Source of the DNA: Actinomycetota bacterium
Lineage (GTDB): Bacteria > Actinomycetota > UBA4738 > HRBIN12
Length of the DNA stretch: 7,793 nucleotides
Direction of reading: 5' to 3'
Assembly: GCA_005883885.1 (NCBI GenBank)
Contig: VAYF01000015.1
Coordinates: 1 to 7,793, forward strand
Part shown: in pieces, positions 1 through 6,452 of the stretch
How positions within the stretch are numbered: position 1 is the stretch's first letter
Layout: the number at the start of each line of letters is the position of its first letter
The notes under the pieces: generated by a model
Database searches by the model: none
What the model was told of the DNA's origin: nothing
Seen by the model: the letters and a program-made list of their open reading frames with translations, nothing else
Position numbers and translations under genes: made by a program

Positions 1-750
1 GCCCACGAGGTTGTTGGTCACGAAGTCGGTGAACATCGGGATGTACACGAGGATCATCGCGATGAAGATCCCGGGTGCCGCGAGCGGAACGAGGATCCGC
101 CTGGCCTTCGTCCACCAGCCGGCGCCCAGGTCGTCGGCGACATCGAACAGGCTCGGGTCGATCGCCTTCATCGCTGCGTAGATCGGGATCGTCGTGTACG
201 TGATCCAGCCCGTCGCGAGCGTGATGATCACCGAGAAGCGCCCGAACAAGAGCCAGGTCACGGGTTCGCTCACGAGGTGGAGCCGCAGCAGCACCCAATT
301 CAGGATCCCGTCGTGGCCCAGGAGCATCCGCCAGGCGTAGATCTTCACGATCGGGTTGAGCTCGTCGGCCAGGACGAGCAACAGCAGCAGCGGGAGCTCC
401 CAGCGACCCGCCCTGAAGGCCATGATGTATGCGAGCGGGATCCCGACCGCGAGCATCAGCAGCTGCGCGGAGGTCGCGATGATGAACGTGGTGACCGCGA
501 CCCTGCGGTAGACCGGCTCGGTCAGGACGTTCGCGTAGTGCACGAACGAATACCCTCCGAACGTGCTCGGCGGGTACCGGAGCAGGCTCATCCGCACCAT
601 CAGGACCATCGGCGCCAGGAAGAAGACGACGAGCAGGGCCGTCGGGATCGCCAGGTAGCGCCAGTGCCCGAAGCGCCGCCGCCGCGGGCGCCTCGCGCGC
701 GGTGGCACCCCGACGACGTCGAGGGCGGACCGTTCCGCCGTCGAGGCCAT
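1..750 (-). CDS. PotB-like ABC transporter permease (3' end outside window)
   Basis: Inner-membrane permease subunit of a spermidine/putrescine-type (COG1176) ABC importer. It would pair with the neighbouring PotC-like permease to form the channel. I translated it by hand from an ATG at 750-748; the frame is open for 250 codons to the window edge. After a basic cytoplasmic N-terminus (about residues 18-31, rich in Arg) come hydrophobic segments near residues 32-53, 85-112, 118-130, 163-190 and 227-245. The EAA loop that contacts the ATPase is at about 203-227 (DVADDLGAGWW then KARRILVPLAAPG), with the conserved Gly and the I-x-V-P ending. It is followed by YIPMFTDFVTNNLVG, matching the family's C-terminal (G/T)-(D/E)-(Y/F)-V-T-P-x-L-x-G motif. 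About 40-50 C-terminal residues are missing. The start overlaps the upstream stop by one base (TGATG), implying translational coupling. The family call is firm; the substrate is unknown. Confidence 0.9.
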   Translation of the reverse strand, partial: MASTAERSALDVVGVPPRARRPRRRRFGHWRYLAIPTALLVVFFLAPMVLMVRMSLLRYPPSTFGGYSFVHYANVLTEPVYRRVAVTTFIIATSAQLLMLAVGIPLAYIMAFRAGRWELPLLLLLVLADELNPIVKIYAWRMLLGHDGILNWVLLRLHLVSEPVTWLLFGRFSVIITLATGWITYTTIPIYAAMKAIDPSLFDVADDLGAGWWTKARRILVPLAAPGIFIAMILVYIPMFTDFVTNNLVG

Positions 751-1688
751 CACTCCGCTCCCGTCAACGCGGTCACGGTCGGCTCCGCCTCGGCAGAAAG
801 GGCCCCCAGGATCGCCTTGGCGCCTCCACCGCGTCGCCGGAGGATCCACCACGCGAGGACGATGAGGATCACCTGGACCGCTGAGATGATCGTGCTGATC
901 GCGTTGATGATCGGCAGGTTCGGCGCGTTGCGCAGCGTCCCGTAGGCCCACACGGGGAAGAGCAACTGGAAGCCCCCGGTGAAGTAGCTGATCTCGAAGT
1001 TGTTGAACGACCACGTGAACGCGAAGATCGCCGAGGCGGCGATCGCCGGGGTGATGTGCGGCATGATCACGTAGCGGAAGACCTGGAAGCGCGACGCCCC
1101 CAGGTCGATCGCGGCTTCCTCCTGCGATCGCTCGAACCGAAGGAGCTGCGCCGACACGATCGCGGTGACGAGCGGGAACGTGCAGATGACCTGGGTGGCC
1201 ACGACGGTGCGGAGCGAGAGCTGGAGCACGTGGAAGGTCCGTTGGATCTGCGCGTAGAACAGCAAGGCCGCGATCCCGATCACGAGCCACGGCAGGATCA
1301 GCGGGGCGCCGACCAGCCCGCCCATCACGCCCCGTGAGCGGAATCGGAACCGGGTCAGCGCGAACGCCATCAGCGTGCCGATGACGACGCAGAGGGGGGC
1401 GACGATCAAGGCGACGATCGTCGAGTTGAGGATCGAGTTGCGCAGGTCGGGGTTCCCCAGCGCCTCGTGGTAGTACGTGGTCGTGAACCCCGACCACGGC
1501 AGGGAGATGATCTCCGACCGGTTGAACGAGAAGACCGCTAGCAGGATGAGGGGTCCGTACAAGACCAGCAGCGCGAAGAGCACGAAGCTCACGCGGGCGC
1601 CGAGGCCGACCCTCCGCCGGGTCCGGAGCCTCGCGGGGATCCGGTTCTGGATGGCGACGGGCCGGAGCGCCCCCGCGGCCTCAGCCAC
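750..1688 (-). CDS. PotC-like ABC transporter permease
   Basis: Second permease subunit of the importer, 312 residues, a normal length for the PotC (COG1177) type once its 25-residue basic N-terminal extension is counted. Six hydrophobic helices are visible at about 33-54, 87-112, 124-146, 161-182, 215-236 and 262-284. The EAA loop at about 190-212 reads EEAAIDLGASRFQVFRYVIM then P, a textbook match. The stretch after it (TWSFNNFEISYFTGG, 225-239) corresponds to the PotC signature S-x-D-D-F-V-I-S-x-F, but the acidic pair is Asn229-Asn230 here. The GTG start at 1688-1686 directly abuts the TAG stop of the binding-protein gene (1691-1689) with no gap, so it is probably translated by coupling. 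The C-terminal tail (about 288-312) is cytoplasmic and not conserved. Orientation, order and spacing place it in one operon with the binding protein and the PotB-like gene. Confidence 0.93.
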   Translation of the reverse strand: MAEAAGALRPVAIQNRIPARLRTRRRVGLGARVSFVLFALLVLYGPLILLAVFSFNRSEIISLPWSGFTTTYYHEALGNPDLRNSILNSTIVALIVAPLCVVIGTLMAFALTRFRFRSRGVMGGLVGAPLILPWLVIGIAALLFYAQIQRTFHVLQLSLRTVVATQVICTFPLVTAIVSAQLLRFERSQEEAAIDLGASRFQVFRYVIMPHITPAIAASAIFAFTWSFNNFEISYFTGGFQLLFPVWAYGTLRNAPNLPIINAISTIISAVQVILIVLAWWILRRRGGGAKAILGALSAEAEPTVTALTGAE

Positions 1689-2822
1689 CTAGGCCGCCTT
1701 GACCTCTTGCCACACTTGGGTCCACGCCGCCCGGTTCTCCGGCGGGCTCGCGGGGATCGCGTTCGCGAAGCTGTTCGGCGCGTTGAGCGAAGCGTCCTGG
1801 ATGAGCGCCTGAGACGCGTGCTGGAGGATCAGCTGGTTCGCGACCTCGTAGTTCCACGTCTTCGCCTCGAACAGCTCCTGGTGCCAGTCCAGGTACCAGT
1901 TGAGGAGTGCGTAGGCCGCGTCGGTGTTGGAGGCGCCGGTCTGGATGCCGTAGCCGCACGTCCAGAGCATCTGGCCTTCCTTCGCGACCGCGAACTTCAC
2001 GTTCATGCCGTCGCGCTGGAGGATCTTCGCGTTGCCGGGGTAGCCGGAGCTGATGACGACCTCGTTGGACTTGAACAGGCTCGTGATGTCGGAGTCCGAC
2101 TGCCAATACGTGCGGAACTGTCCCTTGTGCGCGATGAGGAAGTTCTTCACCGTGTCGAGCTGGTCAGGGGTCATCGACAGCGGGTCGGTGATGCCGTTCG
2201 CGAGCGCGCCGATGTCGATCGCCGTCGTCGAGTTGTCCTCGATCGCCGCGCGTCCTTGATACTTCGGGTCGAACAGATCCATCCACGAGTTCGGCGGCGT
2301 CGTGATGACGTCGGCGTTGTACATGAGCCCCGCGGTGCCTGCGTCGACCGGGATCATGTACACCTTCCCGTCGACCTGGACGCCGGGAAGGCCCTTCATC
2401 GCCGGGAAGATGTTGTTCCAGTCCGGGATCCTGCTGACGTCGAGCGGCTGGTAGAGGCCGTCCTGCACCATGGTGAGGGTGTTCTCGTCGACGCAGCTGT
2501 TCACGACGTCGGCCTGGAACCCGGCCTGCATCTTGGCCACGGCTTCGTCACCGTTGCCGAACGGTTCCTTCACCAGGTGCACGTTCGGGTACTGCTCGGT
2601 GAAGGACTTGATGTATGCGGGCGCGAACCCGTCGCTGTACGAGAAGAGCCTGAGGGTTCCCGAGATCGCGGCCGGACCCGCGGAACCACCCGGCGGCGCC
2701 GAGCTCGAGCCACCGCCACAGGCCGAAGCGATGAGCGCCGCGGCGGTGACGACCGCGAACGGACCGAACCGCCGACGGGCCCTCGTGTGCTTCCGGATCG
2801 CCGGGCCGACCTTTCGATTCAT
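1689..2822 (-). CDS. PotD-type extracellular solute-binding lipoprotein
   Basis: Captures the ligand outside the membrane and delivers it to the permease pair. I chose ATG 2822-2820 (377 residues) because GGGAGGGG lies 4 nt upstream and the ATG overlaps the regulator stop as ATGA; a longer frame from 2888 adds 22 implausible residues. Residues 1-35 form a lipoprotein signal: basic start (RARRRF), hydrophobic core, then IASAC with Cys35 as the lipidation site, followed by a Gly/Ser/Pro linker to about residue 52. An Arg-Arg-Arg-Phe at 16-19 resembles a Tat motif but is not decisive. The mature domain is COG0687-like: LRLFSYSDGFAPAYIKSF (57-74), ADVVNSCVDEN (104-114), Q-P-L-D (125-128), IPVDAGTAGLMYNADV (157-172), WMDLFDPKYQGRAAIEDN (180-197), and KEGQMLWTCGYGI (281-293). 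At the last site PotD has W-M-D, where Asp257 binds the amine; here it is W-T-C. Family sure, ligand unknown. Confidence 0.93.
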   Translation of the reverse strand: MNRKVGPAIRKHTRARRRFGPFAVVTAAALIASACGGGSSSAPPGGSAGPAAISGTLRLFSYSDGFAPAYIKSFTEQYPNVHLVKEPFGNGDEAVAKMQAGFQADVVNSCVDENTLTMVQDGLYQPLDVSRIPDWNNIFPAMKGLPGVQVDGKVYMIPVDAGTAGLMYNADVITTPPNSWMDLFDPKYQGRAAIEDNSTTAIDIGALANGITDPLSMTPDQLDTVKNFLIAHKGQFRTYWQSDSDITSLFKSNEVVISSGYPGNAKILQRDGMNVKFAVAKEGQMLWTCGYGIQTGASNTDAAYALLNWYLDWHQELFEAKTWNYEVANQLILQHASQALIQDASLNAPNSFANAIPASPPENRAAWTQVWQEVKAA

Positions 2823-3523
2823 CGTTCCCCTCCCGCTCGTCGCTGGGCATCCAGGTACGTCGCGATCAGCTCGCCCGCGCGATCGCAATGATCCTCGGCC
2901 AGGCGAGCGGCCAGACCGGGGTCTCCGGCCTCGATCGCCTGGACGAGCGGACGATGTTGCAGGGCGGCCTCATCCAGCGACGGGAGCACCCGCTCGTCCA
3001 GCCGCAGGAGCGCCCGGAGCATCGGCACGTACCGCACGAACACCTCGTGGATCCGCGCGTTGCCCGATAACCGGCAGAGCCCGTCATGGAACTCGAGGTC
3101 GCGCCGGAAGACGTCGCCTCTGTTACCGGATCGAACCGCCGACTCGATCCCCTCCAGCAGGGAGCGCACCTGGGTGAGATCGTCGGGGGTGCGAGCCGAC
3201 GCGAGCATCCGAGCGGCGCGTCCCTCGATGGCCGCACGGAGCCCATAGATCGCTCGCACGTCGTCGGACGTGAGGCTCACCACGAACGTCCCTCGCCGCG
3301 GCTCTTCCGCGAGGAGGCCCTCGGCGCGAAGGAGCTTGAACGCCTCGCGGACGGGGCCGCGGGACACGTGCAGCTGTTGGGCGATCCGCGCCTCCACGAG
3401 ATGCTCGCCCTGCTGGAACCCGCCCTCGAGGATCTGCTCCCGGATCATGTCGGCGGCGTCCTGGACGAGAGACCTCGGGCTCGGCAACGGCCTGAGCGCC
3501 GCCGACGCGTCCCTCGATGGCAT
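2819..3523 (-). CDS. GntR-family transcriptional regulator, FCD subfamily
   Basis: Ligand-responsive DNA-binding repressor or activator, 234 residues, typical FCD length. The winged helix-turn-helix spans about 16-83: SLVQDAADMIREQILEGGF, then EARIAQQLHVSRGPVREAF (44-62, recognition helix region), then the wing with P-R-R-G-T-F-V (75-81). The all-helical FCD effector domain spans about 88-225. The four residues expected to bind a metal are all present: Asp142 and His146 (in RDLEFHDGL), His190 (in QHRPLVQAIEAGD) and His212 (in AEDHCDRA). The start at 3523 is supported by GGGGAGG 7 nt upstream and by the domain beginning directly after it; the frame is open far upstream only because it shadows the aminotransferase. 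The stop overlaps the binding-protein ATG by 4 nt, so it is co-transcribed with the transporter. It probably controls itself, the transporter and the divergent aminotransferase from the shared promoter. The effector is likely a carboxylate or amino-acid-like compound, as is common in FCD proteins. Confidence 0.94.
   Translation of the reverse strand: MPSRDASAALRPLPSPRSLVQDAADMIREQILEGGFQQGEHLVEARIAQQLHVSRGPVREAFKLLRAEGLLAEEPRRGTFVVSLTSDDVRAIYGLRAAIEGRAARMLASARTPDDLTQVRSLLEGIESAVRSGNRGDVFRRDLEFHDGLCRLSGNARIHEVFVRYVPMLRALLRLDERVLPSLDEAALQHRPLVQAIEAGDPGLAARLAEDHCDRAGELIATYLDAQRRAGGER
2827..2834 (-). promoter_or_regulatory. Ribosome binding site of the binding-protein gene
   Basis: GGGAGGGG on the minus strand lies within the last codons of the regulator gene, 4 nt before ATG 2822. 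It decides the start of the solute-binding protein in favour of the signal-peptide-proximal ATG rather than the longer open frame. Confidence 0.75.
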
Positions 3524-3530
3524 CGTCCCG

Positions 3531-3537
3531 CCTCCCC
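3531..3537 (-). promoter_or_regulatory. Ribosome binding site of the GntR/FCD gene
   Basis: GGGGAGG on the minus strand is 7 nt before ATG 3523. It fixes the regulator start within a frame that stays open well upstream. Confidence 0.7.
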
Positions 3538-3570
3538 GACCACGATCGCTCGCGGCCTGCAGGCAGGACT

Positions 3571-3590
3571 GTAGACTGTCGACCGTCAAC
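3571..3590. promoter_or_regulatory. Candidate operator: 20-bp imperfect inverted repeat
   Basis: The sequence gtagactgtcgaccgtcaac is an inverted repeat centred on GTCGAC; 8 of 10 positions pair between the two arms. It lies in the divergent promoter, 17 bp from the aminotransferase GTG and 47 bp from the regulator ATG, and overlaps the TTGACG on the minus strand. Location beside a GntR/FCD gene and near-dyad symmetry suggest the regulator's own binding site. FCD operators are commonly short dyads containing GT and AC half-site letters, and this fits loosely. There is no second copy in the window to support it. Confidence 0.45.
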
Positions 3591-3607
3591 GAGGCAAGGG
3601 ACGGATC

Positions 3608-4934
3608 GTGGCAGGCACGACGTACCCCGCGGTGCGAACCGAACTCCCGGGCCCCCGGAGCCGGCAGCTGCTCGAGCGCCTCGACCGCGTCTTGATCTCT
3701 TCCCTGACGGATCACGACGAGGTGCCCTTCGTGGAGGCCCGCAAGAGCGACTGGGTCATCGAAGACGTCGACGGGAACACCTTCGCCGACCACGTCTCGG
3801 CATGGGGCACCACCCAGCTCGGCGCCACCCCCAGATCCGTGCTGCGAGCGGTCACGGAGGCGCAGGCTCGTTACGGGATGGAGATCACCGACTACATCCC
3901 GAACGAGCCGGAGCTGGAGCTCGCCGAACTCCTCGTGCGCATCGCGCCGCCGGGGCTCTCGCGCGTCGCCGTCGGCGTCAGCGGCACCCTCGTGGTCGAG
4001 GGCGGGGTGAAGCTCGCCCGCGAAGCGACGGGCCGGCCGATGATCCTGACCTTCTACGGGCAGTACCACGGCGAGGGCACGTACCTGACCGCGGGCGTCT
4101 CCACGGACCTCGCCGAGGTCACGACCCAGCACGCCCAGTACGTGGCCGGTGCTCGTGCACCAGGTCGAGCCCGAGCAGATCGCGGGCGTGCTGATCGAGC
4201 CCGTGCTCGGGGAGGGCGGGGTGCTGATCCCGTCCCCGCCGTTCTGGGCCCGTCTCCAGGGGCTCTGCCGCCGGTGGGGCTGGAAGCTCATCCTCGATGA
4301 GGTCCAGACGGGGATGGGTCGGTGCGGTCGGATGTTCGCCGCCGAGCGGTACGCGATCGAGCCCGACATCATGCTCCTGGGGAAGGGGTTCGCCGGGGGC
4401 GGCGCCCCGATCGGCGCGATCCTGGGCACGGAGGAGGTCATGGGCTCCTCCGATCTGCACCTGGGGGGGACGTTCGCATGGACGCCGGCCGCTGCCGCCG
4501 GCGCGGTCGCGTCGATCGAAGGCTTGCTCGCCGACGACGGCGCCGCCCTCGCGAACGCCCGCGCGATCGAGGCGGCCGCGCACGAGGAACTCGATCCGCT
4601 CGTGGAGCGGTTCGAGCAGGTCGGGGACGTCCGCGCGTCGGGGGCGCTGATCGGCATCGAGTTCGTGCGCGATCGCGCGTCGCTCGATCCGGCGCCCGCC
4701 TTCCACCGGGCCGTCCACCTGCAGGCGCTTCGCCGCGGCGTGCTCGGGATCACGCAATGGGGGAAATGGGTCTATCGGCTCCAGCCCGCGCTCACGATGC
4801 CGCTCGACCTCTTCCGGTGGTCATGCGTGCGGATCGCGGCGGCCGTCGAGGAGGTGGCCGTATCGCCGCCCCCCGAGCCGCCATCGCTGCTCGAACGGGG
4901 CGCGCCGGTCGAGGGTGGGTCCCGTCGGCGATGA
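3608..4934 (+). pseudogene. Class III PLP aminotransferase, frameshifted with internal deletion
   Basis: Two consecutive frames together make one omega-aminotransferase (GabT/glutamate-1-semialdehyde aminotransferase fold). Frame one starts at GTG 3608 (AAGGGA upstream) and is homologous for 181 residues: TELPGPRSR (11-19), DVDGNTFADHVSAWG (53-67), SGT phosphate-binding turn (125-127) and GQYHGEG (151-157), then meaningless Arg-rich sequence from about 4151 to a stop at 4298-4300. Frame two takes over at about 4144-4149: EQIAGVLIEPVLGEGG, LILDEVQTGMGR with the pyridine-N Asp (codon 4296-4298), LLGKGFAGGG with the Schiff-base Lys (codon 4383-4385), GGTFAWTP and a 25-30 residue tail. Compared with the intact paralogue at 5103-6452, residues equivalent to its 180-211 are absent, implying loss of about 95 bp, a length that also explains the frame change. 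The usual G-T-E-A-V-E is G-T-L-V-V-E, losing a well-conserved Glu. Neither fragment should be an active enzyme. An assembly error is the main alternative. Confidence 0.85.
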
Positions 4935-4947
4935 GCGCTCGTCTCGG

Positions 4948-5106
4948 TCACCACCGGCCGTCCGGGACATCGGGTGCAGCTCCCCGATCGAACCAGTCCC
5001 CGGCGAGCTCGCCGCCGGGGTAGATCAGTCCATCGGAGGGGTTCCGGCACAGGCCTTCCGGATGGTTCAGACCGGTCGCGAGCTCGACGAACCCGGTCGC
5101 GCTCAG
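4948..5106 (-). pseudogene. Truncated SMP-30/gluconolactonase-like N-terminus (remnant or tiny ORF)
   Basis: Directly after the intact aminotransferase a 52-codon frame reads LSATGFVELATGLNHPEGLC, then RNPSDGLIYPGGE. This resembles the first beta-propeller blade of SMP-30/gluconolactonase/LRE proteins (pattern A-x-G-L-x-x-P-E-G-x-x-x-x-P-x-x-G-x-x-Y-x-G-G-E). Full proteins are about 280-300 residues; here similarity fades after GGE (about residue 33), and the frame stops at 4948 after a tail ending PDVPDGRW. No continuation was found in the other minus frames, and the opposite strand is occupied by the convergent aminotransferase from 4934 leftwards. The only start at the junction is CTG 5106-5104, which overlaps the upstream TGA as CTGA, the same 4-nt geometry as the ATGA and GTGA junctions elsewhere, with GGAGGAGG 10 nt upstream. 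The Ca-binding and catalytic residues of the family would lie in the missing part. The call rests on a short match. Confidence 0.5.
4998..5020. terminator. GC hairpin between convergent genes (possible terminator)
   Basis: A 23-nt near-palindrome contains the perfect 14-bp core CGGCGAGCTCGCCG flanked by CCC and GGGG, with a small bulge. It lies between the convergent aminotransferase units, exactly where similarity to SMP-30 fades. There is no T-run on either side, so it is not a standard intrinsic terminator, although GC-rich bacteria often lack one. It could also be chance in GC-rich coding sequence. Confidence 0.25.
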
Positions 5107-6452
5107 GCGCGCATCGCCTCCTCCGAAGCCCCGATCGCCTCGCCCACGATGGTGAGCGCGCGTCGTGCGACGTCGATCGGCGTCACGAGGGACGGCTGGA
5201 GGTTGTACGAGGTCGTGCTCGAGTCCCCGATGATGCCGCGAGCGAGGGCCTCCCGCGCGACCCGCTCCTGCATGGGGAGGTCGCGTTCCTTCGTCTCCCG
5301 GTCGCGGACGAACTCGATCGCCCAGAAGCATCCGACGGCGCGGACGTCGCCGACCGAGGGATGACGCTTCATCATCCCCGGGAGCTCCTCGAGAGCCATC
5401 GCTTCGAGCGCTCGGACGTTCTCGAGGACCGGTTCCTCCCGCAGCCAGCGAAGGGTCTCGAGGGCGGCGGCACAGGCGCCCGGGAACCACGACCACGTCG
5501 ATCCGGTGGAGAGGTCGTCGAAGGCCATCGCCCCCTCCGTGCCGAGGACGGCGCCGATCGGCAGGACGCCGCCCCCCATCGCCTTCCCGAGGGCGATCAG
5601 GTCCGGTCGGATATCCCATCGGTCCACCGCGAACAACGTCCCGCTCCTGCCGAACCCCGTCTTGACCTCATCCGCGCAGAGCAACCACCCATGCGCGCCG
5701 CACAGGTCGACGAGCGCCGGCCAGAACGGGTCGGGGGGAGCCACGCAGCCGCCGGATCCCAACACGGGCTCGATCAGGACGCCGGCGACCTCACGAGGGT
5801 CGATCTCGTGGAAGAGGACGTGGTCCCGCAGGTAGTCGATCGTGCCGTCGCCGGTGCCCCCGGGGCGAGGACGGAAGGGGGTGCGATAGGGGTTGGGGTA
5901 GGGGACATGGACGAAGCCCGGCATCAACGCGCGATACCCGCTGGACAGCTCCGCCGCCTCGGCGCCCGCGGCCCCCGCCGTCCCCGCTTCTCCGTGGTAG
6001 GCCCCCATGAACCCGATGACGATCGGCCGGCCGGTCGACCGCCGCATGAACCGAACGGCGGTCTCGACCGCCTCGGTCCCGTTGAGCGCGATGTCCACCC
6101 TCGTGAGACCGGCCGGAGCGACCTGGAGCAGCGCCTCGGCCAACGGGGCGACGAGCTCGTTCGCGATCCCGTGGGTGTCCTCCAACCCATACCGGCGCAT
6201 GGCGTCCACGGCGGCGTCGGTGATCGATCGAGGCGCCGCGCCGAACGGCACGGACGCCGAGGCGCTCACGAAGTCCCAGAACACGTTCCCGTCGATGTCT
6301 TCCACGACATGGTCGTGCTTCCGCGCCATGACGAACGGGGCCAGCCCGTGCCGGAGGCCGGGGTACATCGTCCGCTCCAGCCGTCCGAGGAGCGCACGGG
6401 ACCGAGGTCCGGGGAGCTCGGTCGACACCTGGGGATCCGCCGCGTGGGTCAC
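5103..6452 (-). CDS. Class III PLP-dependent aminotransferase
   Basis: Transfers an amino group between an omega-amine or amino acid and a keto acid (fold type I, class III; GabT/glutamate-1-semialdehyde aminotransferase relatives), in the cytoplasm. 449 residues, normal length. Visible landmarks: TELPGPRSRALLGRL (11-25), EDIDGNVFWDFVSA (51-64), NGTEAVE phosphate-binding turn (124-130), GAYHGE with the ring-stacking aromatic (150-155), LIEPVLGSGG (226-235), DEVKTGFGR with Asp261 against the pyridine nitrogen (261-269), LGKAMGGG with catalytic Lys290 (288-295), and GSTWSW (317-322). All cofactor residues are intact. The GTG start at 6452-6450 overlaps the upstream TGA as GTGA, with AAGAGGCGG just before it. 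It is a paralogue of the broken plus-strand gene, sharing the TELPGPRSR N-terminus and many blocks. Exact substrate cannot be read from sequence; the adjacent transporter and oxidoreductase suggest an amine or amino acid. GSAM-type isomerase activity is less likely, given no haem-gene context. Confidence 0.94.
   Translation of the reverse strand: MTHAADPQVSTELPGPRSRALLGRLERTMYPGLRHGLAPFVMARKHDHVVEDIDGNVFWDFVSASASVPFGAAPRSITDAAVDAMRRYGLEDTHGIANELVAPLAEALLQVAPAGLTRVDIALNGTEAVETAVRFMRRSTGRPIVIGFMGAYHGEAGTAGAAGAEAAELSSGYRALMPGFVHVPYPNPYRTPFRPRPGGTGDGTIDYLRDHVLFHEIDPREVAGVLIEPVLGSGGCVAPPDPFWPALVDLCGAHGWLLCADEVKTGFGRSGTLFAVDRWDIRPDLIALGKAMGGGVLPIGAVLGTEGAMAFDDLSTGSTWSWFPGACAAALETLRWLREEPVLENVRALEAMALEELPGMMKRHPSVGDVRAVGCFWAIEFVRDRETKERDLPMQERVAREALARGIIGDSSTTSYNLQPSLVTPIDVARRALTIVGEAIGASEEAMRA
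5117..5124 (-). promoter_or_regulatory. Shine-Dalgarno-like site before the SMP-30-like frame
   Basis: GGAGGAGG on the minus strand lies in the last codons of the aminotransferase (Ser-Glu-Glu-Ala), 10 nt before the CTG at 5106. It supports translation restarting at the junction, but the sequence is also explained by the encoded Glu-Glu. Confidence 0.35.

Larger units (their letters stand above)
3524..3607. promoter_or_regulatory. Divergent promoter region between gntR-transporter operon and aminotransferase
   Basis: This 84-bp gap separates two divergent start codons and must hold promoters for both directions. It contains a perfect 10-bp palindrome, GCCTGCAGGC, at 3555-3564 and a longer imperfect inverted repeat at 3571-3590 (separate entry). 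On the minus strand TTGACG (3589-3584) resembles a -35 element, but no good -10 sits 16-18 bp downstream. On the plus strand AAGGGA (3596-3601) is a plausible ribosome site 6 nt before GTG 3608. I could not assign confident -35/-10 pairs. Confidence 0.6.

Noticed and set aside
277..945. Plus-strand 222-codon open frame opposite the permeases
   Set aside because: Gln/Arg/His-rich antisense reading of membrane-protein genes; it spans the junction of two real genes.
1707..2891. Plus-strand 394-codon open frame opposite the binding protein
   Set aside because: Arg/Val/Asp-rich antisense shadow of GC-rich coding sequence; no motif, and the opposite strand encodes a clear lipoprotein.
3555..3564. 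GCCTGCAGGC palindrome as the main operator
   Set aside because: A 10-bp GC-rich palindrome is expected by chance fairly often here; the longer repeat at 3571-3590 is the better candidate.
4144..4150. Programmed ribosomal frameshift joining the two aminotransferase frames
   Set aside because: No slippery heptamer or following structure was recognised, and a conserved stretch of about 32 residues is missing at the junction, which frameshifting would not restore.
3524..4753. Minus-strand extension of the regulator frame upstream of 3523, giving one 644-residue open frame
   Set aside because: The upstream part is antisense to the aminotransferase and low in complexity; the regulator's domain begins right after ATG 3523, which has its own ribosome site.
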